A stretch of DNA of 19,955 nt from Acidobacteria bacterium UBA7540. Lineage in GTDB: Bacteria > Acidobacteriota > Terriglobia > UBA7540. Under the pieces are notes generated by a model that had not been told where the DNA came from, did not search any database, and saw only the letters and a list, made by a program, of their open reading frames with translations. Position 1 is the first letter of the stretch, and every line of letters starts with the position of its first letter. Location: positions 1 to 19,955 of the forward strand of contig DLMI01000105.1 of NCBI GenBank assembly GCA_002478145.1, written 5' to 3'. Position numbers and translations under genes: made by a program. Below are positions 14,861 through 19,955 of this stretch, piece after piece.

Positions 14861-15400
14861 CTATGCACCCTTTTCAACCGGATAACCTCTATTCACCCAG
14901 TCCGTCCCCAAATTATCGGGGATGTAAAGCACTTTCAGCTTTGTGAAACCCAGGTTATGCAGGGCTTCGTAAGCCGGCTTTACGTTGGGACATCGGCTCC
15001 AGGGGCAGCATCCACAATAGATAACGATGAATCTGCTTCGGGCCAGTCCTTCCACTCGCTTGCGCAACTGCTGCACCACTGCTTCGTTGGCGGCCGGACC
15101 ATAGTATTCAGAACCCGGAAGATGGGCCTGGGTGTAAGGAAATCGAAAGCCTACATAAATGAGGAGCGGTCTTTCGCCTTTGGGTGATTGGAGGATTTTG
15201 ACCAAGTCCGGAGCGTTGATGAGATCGGCGGCAGGGATTGGAGATGGCTCCGTGGGTTTGCCCTGCGAGGCGCCCGGTATAGGTTCGGCTGGGGCGGCAA
15301 AGACTAGCCGGGTCTTTATGCCCATGGTAAGGAGTGAACCCAGGAAGAAGAGAGCCGCGAGTGCGACAGCAACTCTGGAAAAGTTCAGAGACTTCAACAT
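14861..15400 (-). CDS. Secreted/anchored rhodanese-like protein
   Basis: A 179-residue protein. I chose ATG 15400 because AAAGGAA lies about six bases upstream and a hydrophobic export segment follows at once (VAVALAALFFLGSLLTMG, residues 10-27). Residues about 58-175 form a rhodanese-like domain: DLVKILQ, then LLIYVGFRFPYTQAHLPGSEYYGP, then FIVIYCGCCPWSRCPN, then GFTKLKVLYIPDNLGTDWVNRGYPVEKG. The active-loop region is unusual: it carries four cysteines (C129, C131, C132, C137) in CGCCPWSRC rather than a single catalytic Cys in a CxxGxR loop. That suggests a redox or metal role, or an atypical sulfurtransferase. It lies upstream of the EMO-like gene on the same strand, probably in one operon. 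Confidence 0.8.
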   Translation of the reverse strand: MLKSLNFSRVAVALAALFFLGSLLTMGIKTRLVFAAPAEPIPGASQGKPTEPSPIPAADLINAPDLVKILQSPKGERPLLIYVGFRFPYTQAHLPGSEYYGPAANEAVVQQLRKRVEGLARSRFIVIYCGCCPWSRCPNVKPAYEALHNLGFTKLKVLYIPDNLGTDWVNRGYPVEKGA

Positions 15401-15416
15401 GATCAGTTCCTTTCCC

Positions 15417-15445
15417 ATTATTCTTGCATCCTCCGTGTCTGCCAA
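15417..15445 (-). promoter_or_regulatory. Candidate promoter of the rhodanese-EMO operon
   Basis: On the minus strand TTGGCA (15440-15445), a 17-base spacer, and AATAAT (15417-15422). The start would be near 15410, ten bases before ATG 15400, keeping part of the SD in the leader. Confidence 0.45.
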
Positions 15446-15565
15446 AGGATGAAGAAAACTCGCCTGCGCAATCTTCATGAGGCTATTTGCTCGCCGCAAC
15501 TAATCCCCATTTCGATTTCAGGCTGAGCATCAATATACGCCTCAACGAAGCCGCGTTCAATGCTT

Positions 15566-15621
15566 CCAGTTTTCAGCATCCAGTTTTCAGTCCAGGTGTT
15601 TTCAGCCGCTCCGGGAGCGGC
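15566..15621. repeat. CCAGTTTTCAG repeats and a GC-rich hairpin
   Basis: CCAGTTTTCAG at 15566-15576 and 15580-15590, and a degenerate copy at 15593-15606. The perfect 8-bp stem GCCGCTCC/GGAGCGGC follows at 15605-15621 with a single-base centre. It has no T-run, so it is not a typical terminator. Confidence 0.6.
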
Positions 15622-15639
15622 AGGGCGGAAACCTACTTA

Positions 15640-15668
15640 CTGACCCTGTGGTGCCGGGCGTATAGTAT
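15640..15668 (+). promoter_or_regulatory. Weak candidate promoter for the DUF4440-like gene
   Basis: CTGACC (15640-15645), 17 bases, TAGTAT (15663-15668); the alternative -10 TATAGT is at 15661-15666. About 85 bases before ATG 15753. Confidence 0.3.
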
Positions 15669-15752
15669 GCGGATGCCAGTTGATGTTCTCTTGCGGAGTT
15701 GCCGCCGGTTTTTGTCCTGCGCGGATTCAAGGCAGAAATACTGGAGGAAGCC

Positions 15753-16196
15753 ATGAAACGAATTTTCGTTGTCATGATTTCGTTAGTCTGCTTGTGGGCG
15801 GTTGTGAAGGGTCAGATGATAAGCGATAGTGAAAGAGAGATCCGAGAACTCGAAACCCAACGGTTTCGGGCGATGGAGAGAGTGGACGTTGCAGCGCTCA
15901 ATCGCATCTTGTCGGATGACTTGATCTATACGCACGCCAACGGTTTGCAGCAAACAAAAGCCCAACTCATCGGGGTTCTCGGTTCCGGTGACATGAAGTA
16001 TGAGTCCATCACCCCAGGTGATGATATTCGAGTTCGGATTTATAACCAGGCTGCCGTGGTAACCGGCCGCGCTTCAATCAAAATCAGGGCCCACGGCGAA
16101 GAGCAAACCTTCAAGCTTTGTTACCTGGACGTCTATGTGAAGCAGGATGGCCGCTGGCAGATGGTCGCCTGGCAGTCGTCGCGGGTCGCTCCTTAG
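15753..16196 (+). CDS. Secreted DUF4440/SnoaL-like (NTF2-fold) protein
   Basis: A 147-residue protein. Signal peptide at residues 1-20 (MKRIFVVMISLVCLWAVVKG, cleavage before Gln/Met). The mature part matches the NTF2-like DUF4440 pattern: EIRELETQRFRAMERVDVAALNRILSDDLIYTHANG, TKAQLIGVLGSGDMKYESI, VRIYNQAAVVTGRASI, LCYLDVYVKQDGRWQMVAWQSSRV. The family is a cone-shaped fold used for small-ligand binding or occasional catalysis; the substrate here is unknown. ATG 15753 is chosen for GGAGG seven bases upstream and for the signal peptide. It is a single gene, convergent with the TPR gene. Confidence 0.87.
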   Translation: MKRIFVVMISLVCLWAVVKGQMISDSEREIRELETQRFRAMERVDVAALNRILSDDLIYTHANGLQQTKAQLIGVLGSGDMKYESITPGDDIRVRIYNQAAVVTGRASIKIRAHGEEQTFKLCYLDVYVKQDGRWQMVAWQSSRVAP

Positions 16197-16392
16197 CCTC
16201 TGCGCATGGCACAGAGACGACGATTACGCTGTCCCAACTGCGGCAAGAATCTTCCTCGTGAACTTCGCCACTTGGACGCAGATCTTCCTTGCCTGCGGGG
16301 GATGCTCCACTTCGCCGTCACAGGGGAAGAAGCTTTTCGATGCCCTTACTGTTCTTGTGTATTGACATTCGCTATCCATCGCGGCTTCTGCA

Positions 16393-17343
16393 CTAATCGA
16401 AATCCGGAAGGTGCGGCCGCATTTTGCCCATGCCCTGTCCAGACCCGGACCGCATGTCGACCCGCAATTGGTTGGCCAAACCAAATTCCTGGTTTGCCTG
16501 CGCGGTCTCGCCGAGCTTGCGAAGCGCCAGGGCCAGATGATAGTGCGCCTCTGATTGCTTTGGGTCGAGCCGAATCGCCTCCCGAAACTCGACTGCTGCC
16601 GCTTCAAAGTTGCGGTTATATTCGTTCATCTTCCCCACGCCGAAATGGTAAAGATAGGTTCGGGGGGCTTCGCGGCCCATCCGCTTCAGAACTGCCTGGG
16701 CCTCGTCGAGCTTTCCTTGCACTTCCAATGTTTCTGCAAGGTAGTAAAATGCCAAGTCCTCTCGCGAGTCGAGGGCAAGCTCCCGGCGGAATTCCTTTTC
16801 CGCGGTCTCGAGGTCACGGGTTGTCCAGGCGATGAACCCGAGGGCGAAATGCGCTCCCCGGCAATGCGGGTCGATGGCAAGGGCGCGCTGGAGTTCGCCC
16901 CTCGCCTCATCCAACTTGTCCTGCGCGTCGAAGGCACGTGCCAGGAGCAGATGGGCCCAAGCAAAATGGCCCCCTAAGGAATCCTGGCGGCTGAAAAGCT
17001 CCAGCACTTTCTGGGGCGCATGCGCCCGAAGATAGCTCTTGCCCATCCATTCCACGATTTCAGGGTTTCCGGGTTGAAGTTGAAGCGCGCGTTCGAAGCT
17101 ATCGGCGGCTTCAGCAGGCTGTCCGGAGTGAAAGTAAGCGCGTCCCAGTCCGAGGTTCGCTTCGAGGTTTTTCGGCTCTCGTTTCAATGCCTCAAGGTAG
17201 ATCGGAATCGCCTCTTCGAAATGCTCGGCTCTCTCCAACTCCTGCGCGCGCCGCAACTCACTCCGCACTTCTTGCGCGCGGCTCCATGTGACCCCGCAAA
17301 GCGGTCCCACCAGAACGACTATGACCCAAATGCCTTTTCGCAT
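16393..17343 (-). CDS. Exported tetratricopeptide-repeat protein
   Basis: A 316-residue protein. Signal peptide about residues 1-23 (MRKGIWVIVVLVGPLCGVTWSRAQ). At least six TPR units follow between residues about 25 and 280, for example HFEEAIPIYLEALKREPKNLEANLGLGRAYF, QPAEAADSFERALQLQPGNPE, KLDEARGELQRALAIDPHCRGAHFALG, and FEAAAVEFREAIRLDPKQSEAHYHLALAL. TPR solenoids mediate protein-protein contacts; the partner is unknown. The C-terminal tail (MRSGSGQGMGKMRPHLPDFD) is not repeat-like. It has no good SD; the start lies almost at the predicted transcription start of the promoter at 17352-17379. Convergent with the DUF4440 gene. Confidence 0.85.
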   Translation of the reverse strand: MRKGIWVIVVLVGPLCGVTWSRAQEVRSELRRAQELERAEHFEEAIPIYLEALKREPKNLEANLGLGRAYFHSGQPAEAADSFERALQLQPGNPEIVEWMGKSYLRAHAPQKVLELFSRQDSLGGHFAWAHLLLARAFDAQDKLDEARGELQRALAIDPHCRGAHFALGFIAWTTRDLETAEKEFRRELALDSREDLAFYYLAETLEVQGKLDEAQAVLKRMGREAPRTYLYHFGVGKMNEYNRNFEAAAVEFREAIRLDPKQSEAHYHLALALRKLGETAQANQEFGLANQLRVDMRSGSGQGMGKMRPHLPDFD

Positions 17344-17351
17344 CCGCTACC

Positions 17352-17379
17352 ATCTTAGCCGCGAGGAGACACATGTCAA
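17352..17379 (-). promoter_or_regulatory. Promoter of the TPR gene (leaderless)
   Basis: On the minus strand a perfect TTGACA (17374-17379), a 16-base spacer, and TAAGAT (17352-17357). The predicted start is about 17345, only one or two bases before ATG 17343. Confidence 0.6.
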
Positions 17380-17399
17380 TAGCGGCTGGGCCTCGTGCT

Positions 17400-17525
17400 T
17401 GTCATCCTGAGGAGTCCGCCATTCTCATTGGAGGACGACGAGGGATCTCGGCAGTTCGCATGTAAGATTGGGCGCTTGGGTGTGGGAAGGAACTGCGGAG
17501 ATGCTTCGCTGCGCTCAGCATGACA
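17400..17525. repeat. MITE-like interspersed element with short terminal inverted repeats
   Basis: Ends TGTCATCCTGAG (17400-17411) and CTCAGCATGACA (17514-17525) are inverted repeats matching at 11 of 12. The internal part includes GAGGGATCTC and GGAGATGCTTCGCTGCGCTC. One arm (17498-17525) recurs inverted at 7492-7519 (27 of 28). Non-coding. Such repeats, often starting GTCATCCTGAG, are frequent between genes in Acidobacteriota genomes. Confidence 0.7.
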
Positions 17526-17580
17526 GGGAATGAGGAGCGTACCCTGAGCGAAACGGACGGGCTCAGCATGACAGGGAATG
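17513..17580 (+). repeat. 20-bp direct repeat
   Basis: GCTCAGCATGACAGGGAATG occurs at 17513-17532 and again at 17561-17580, extending the repeat element's right end by what looks like a partial second copy. The remaining 17581-17666 holds nothing I can name. Confidence 0.85.
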
Positions 17581-17666
17581 CGGCTGGTCGCTCTCACCTG
17601 CAATCGCAAGTTCGAGGTGGGGTGTGTGGTGGGAACAATGTAGCCCACGGCTTCGGACCTGCTGCG

Positions 17667-19214
17667 CTACTTTGTGCCGGCGGGGTTGGAGGGCGTGAGG
17701 CTTGGTGGCGACTTCCGGTGCGCAGCCTGAATCTCATCACCGCGGAAGAAGCGGCCCGGCGCGGCGCGCATTTCCGCCATGGCGGGGAATAGCTTTGAGT
17801 AATCGCTTCGCGCATTCCAAAAAAGGAACCCCACCCCGCCTTGTTCCCTGGCCATACTGACTTCGCTTCGAATATAGGCATCCGAATACGTTTTGGTGCG
17901 CCAGGCAAAGGCCTGAAGCCATGGCCGCAGAACAACCTCGGTTTCCGCTGTAATCTCGCCGAACCGCTCCATGGATTCTCCAATAAAGTGCTCGGGGGCA
18001 TCGCCCGGCCTCGCGTATCCGTCCATGCCGAAGAAGTGTGACGGATAAATCATCGGGGAAAGCACGTCGCACAACTGCGCCATGGCTGGGATGTCCTGGC
18101 CGGTGTGCTCCAAGTCAACCGGGCGCTGCCAGGCCATCACTCCGAAGACATCCACTGAAACCAGGACCCCAAGCGGGTGCAGTTCGTCATAGGCGCGGGA
18201 GAGAAAATCGCTGATTACGTCGGACCGCTCCCAGTCCGGATGCGAAGACTGGAATGCGAATCGGGCATCCTTTTGATCGCCTTCTGCGGGGAAGCGCACA
18301 TAATCGAACTGGATTTCGTCCACCCCGGAGGTCGCCACCGCTCGGGCCAGCGCCAAGTTATATTTTTGAACTTCCGGTCGTGAAGGGTCAGTCCAAACCA
18401 GTTTCCCGTTTTCTCTCCACGGCTGACCGGTGCGGCGAGACTGCACCGCCAAGGCGGGATGGTTTTGTGCAAGATATTCGTCACGGAAGAGCGCAATGCG
18501 CGCGATCGCATGCAAATCCAGGGAATGGAGGAAGCGGGCGAACTTGGGAAGATTCCGGATGGGAACGTACTTCCGCTTAGGCGCCAGTTCGTGCTCGAAA
18601 GGTACGTCAACTAAGCCGTCCATGTCCTTTACGTCGAAGGCGACGGCATTGCCGCCGGCTTCCCGCCAACTCCTAATCAACTGCAAACCATGCTCACTGC
18701 CAGCCATGTAGCCGGTAAGGTAAATACCGCGCATCTCGAAATCCTTGGCGAGGGGAACCGGCTGCTCGACGAGCGGCGCTATGAGAATGCCGGGGATGGT
18801 CACTTCGGCGCCGGGCCGAAGGTATTTTCCTATCTTGCCGCCGTTCGCCTGTCTGATGGCTGCCTCCAATTCCGCCGTGGTCATGTAAGTTGATTGGGGC
18901 AGGTAATGGCGCGCCAGCGAGGGGAGGCTTTCCCCCCGGTTCACGGTGTGGACTACGGTCTGCGTTGGAGCCTCGCCGGGTGCCGGTGGCGGGACGTTTT
19001 CAGTAGACTTTGTTCCAGGTTTCTGAGGTATATTCGTGGTCCCAGCCGGTGGCGATTCGGGCAGCGAATCCGGCTTCTGGCCCGCGGGTTGTGTCTTTCC
19101 TTGCGGGGGAGCTGGCTCAGGAGGAATAGTCGGCGTGCCGCCAAAAAGCATCATGGCGACGAGAACCAGTAAGAATAGACTGCCCAAGAAATCGAACCTG
19201 GGACTGCCCAGCAT
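17667..19214 (-). CDS. Membrane-anchored LysM plus DUF4015-type putative glycoside hydrolase
   Basis: A 515-residue protein. An N-terminal membrane anchor/signal (residues 10-25, LGSLFLLVLVAMMLFGG) is followed by a Pro/Gln-rich linker (about 27-82). A divergent LysM-like module spans about 85-144 (VVHTVNRGESLPSLARHYL...LRPGAEVTIPG). The catalytic-like domain runs from about 158 to 485: MRGIYLTGYMAGSEHGLQLIRSWREAGGNAVAFDVKDMDG, GVDEIQFDYVRFPAEGD (D304), VSVDVFGV, LSPMIYPSHF, RPWLQAF and GGVGFLFWNARSDYSKL. These match the GHL/DUF4015 family, related to TIM-barrel hydrolases. It may act on peptidoglycan or another exopolymer outside the cytoplasm; the activity is unproven. ATG 19214 is preferred because a TTG start at 19238 would lie at or before the predicted transcription start. 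Confidence 0.87.
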   Translation of the reverse strand: MLGSPRFDFLGSLFLLVLVAMMLFGGTPTIPPEPAPPQGKTQPAGQKPDSLPESPPAGTTNIPQKPGTKSTENVPPPAPGEAPTQTVVHTVNRGESLPSLARHYLPQSTYMTTAELEAAIRQANGGKIGKYLRPGAEVTIPGILIAPLVEQPVPLAKDFEMRGIYLTGYMAGSEHGLQLIRSWREAGGNAVAFDVKDMDGLVDVPFEHELAPKRKYVPIRNLPKFARFLHSLDLHAIARIALFRDEYLAQNHPALAVQSRRTGQPWRENGKLVWTDPSRPEVQKYNLALARAVATSGVDEIQFDYVRFPAEGDQKDARFAFQSSHPDWERSDVISDFLSRAYDELHPLGVLVSVDVFGVMAWQRPVDLEHTGQDIPAMAQLCDVLSPMIYPSHFFGMDGYARPGDAPEHFIGESMERFGEITAETEVVLRPWLQAFAWRTKTYSDAYIRSEVSMAREQGGVGFLFWNARSDYSKLFPAMAEMRAAPGRFFRGDEIQAAHRKSPPSLTPSNPAGTK

Positions 19215-19243
19215 CGTTTTTTTCGCCCTGCGCTGCAAGCCTC

Positions 19244-19271
19244 ATCATAGCAGGCTGAAAGGAAGTAGCAA
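19244..19271 (-). promoter_or_regulatory. Candidate promoter of the LysM/DUF4015 gene
   Basis: On the minus strand TTGCTA (19266-19271), 16 bases, TATGAT (19244-19249). The start near 19237 leaves a 23-nt leader with AGGG ahead of ATG 19214. Confidence 0.45.
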
Positions 19272-19334
19272 AGCACGGCGTTGTGGGAGTCGCTGAGTTC
19301 ACAAGAAGGCTGGATTCCTGTCCCGGAGGTTAAG

Positions 19335-19955
19335 GTGACAAGAGCACGAGTCATGGTGTGGTGTGCGCTAATGCCAGTTGCTTTGATTTCGGCGCACGTA
19401 GGCTTGGGGCAGATAGGCGCAACGGAGCACAAGGTTGTGCTTCTTTGGCCGGGTGGGGCGCCCGGAGCAGTGGGCAACCAAGATGCTGATCGGCCATCGC
19501 TGACGCTTTATGTTCTCCCTCCGAGCCAACCGGCCCGCAGCGCAGTGGTCGTGTGCCCGGGAGGCGGCTATGCCATGCTGGCCATGGACCACGAAGGACG
19601 CCAAGTGGCGGAATGGCTGAATTCCTTAGGAGTCGCTGCATTCATCCTGAAGTACCGCCTCGCGCCACGCTACCATCACCCTGCCATGATGGAGGATGCG
19701 CAACGCGCCTTGCGCTACGTCCGCGCGCACGCGCAGGAATTGGGGATCGCTCCGGACCGCATCGGCATCTGGGGTTTTTCCGCCGGCGGGCATCTGGCTT
19801 CCACGGCGGCAACACACTTCGACGCCGGAAACCCTTCCGCCACCGATGCCATTGAACGCGCGAGTTCACGGCCGGACTTTGCCATCCTGGCTTATCCGGT
19901 GATCACCTGTAGCGAATGGTTCAAGCACGAGGGTTCTTGCAAGAACCTGCTGGGT
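19335..19955 (+). CDS. Secreted alpha/beta-hydrolase (esterase), truncated by window end
   Basis: 207 codons are visible and the frame runs off the right edge. GTG 19335 has GGAGG five bases upstream and is followed by a signal peptide (MTRARVMVWCALMPVALISAHVGLGQ). The mature part starts HKVVLLWPGGAPGA, then VVVCPGGGYAMLAMDHEGRQVAEWLNSLGVAAFILKYRLAPRY (oxyanion-hole-type PGGGY), then GIAPDRIGIWGFSAGGHLAS with the GxSxG nucleophile Ser. This is the pattern of BD-FAE/acetyl-xylan-esterase-like and related 'endo-1,4-beta-xylanase'-annotated esterases. It likely deacylates a carbohydrate or small ester outside the cytoplasm. The Asp and His of the triad lie beyond the edge. Divergent from the LysM/DUF4015 gene. 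Confidence 0.88.
   Translation, partial: MTRARVMVWCALMPVALISAHVGLGQIGATEHKVVLLWPGGAPGAVGNQDADRPSLTLYVLPPSQPARSAVVVCPGGGYAMLAMDHEGRQVAEWLNSLGVAAFILKYRLAPRYHHPAMMEDAQRALRYVRAHAQELGIAPDRIGIWGFSAGGHLASTAATHFDAGNPSATDAIERASSRPDFAILAYPVITCSEWFKHEGSCKNLLG

Noticed and set aside
14987..15040. Selenocysteine or frameshift signal at the Cys-rich loop of the rhodanese gene
   Set aside because: The loop reads through with ordinary Cys codons and no in-frame stop, so no recoding is needed.

Overview
This window is GC-rich bacterial chromosomal DNA, most likely from an Acidobacteriota (Terriglobia-type) genome. That placement is an inference. It rests on a PadR regulator translationally coupled to an 'ADOP'-type MacB/FtsX permease, a protein of the 'VQIFN-D-T-L-AT' family, abundant short interspersed repeats between genes, and the overall gene mix. 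No rRNA, tRNA or CRISPR array is visible.

Left part (1-5200): a REP-like hairpin lies at the edge. It is followed by an outer-membrane porin with a coiled-coil N-terminus and a 69-bp tandem repeat. Convergent to the porin is an alpha-glucan (glycogen/maltodextrin) phosphorylase. The phosphorylase is preceded by a previously uncalled 48-residue lipoprotein-like ORF in an apparent two-gene operon.

Accessory stretch (5300-8700): a HigBA/RelE-XRE toxin-antitoxin pair with a palindromic operator; a small secreted-family-like protein lacking a signal peptide; a truncated response-regulator receiver domain; the C-terminal remnant of a REP-associated tyrosine transposase (RAYT) flanked by three GCAGA-core hairpins; and more than a kilobase of non-coding repeats (heptamer tracts and a 25-bp motif in three copies).

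Middle (8700-12800): the PadR-ADOP permease operon, an 87-bp element with perfect 24-bp terminal inverted repeats, and a two-gene antitoxin/PIN-toxin module with a near-consensus promoter placed so that its mRNA would be leaderless.

Right part (12800-19955): a minus-strand pair made of a secreted rhodanese-like protein and a membrane Fe-S oxidoreductase resembling ETF:menaquinone oxidoreductase (EMO/EtfD); a secreted DUF4440/SnoaL-like protein; a secreted TPR protein; a repeat island; an anchored LysM plus DUF4015-type putative glycoside hydrolase; and a divergent, right-truncated secreted alpha/beta-hydrolase. The phosphorylase, glycoside hydrolase, esterase and porin fit a polysaccharide-using heterotroph. 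The EMO-like protein suggests electrons from acyl-CoA-type oxidation entering a quinone pool.

I do not see a clearly new multi-gene system. The observations I rate highest are the RAYT remnant with its matching hairpins, the lipoprotein ORF coupled to the phosphorylase, and a recurring pattern of strong promoters that leave little or no 5' leader.
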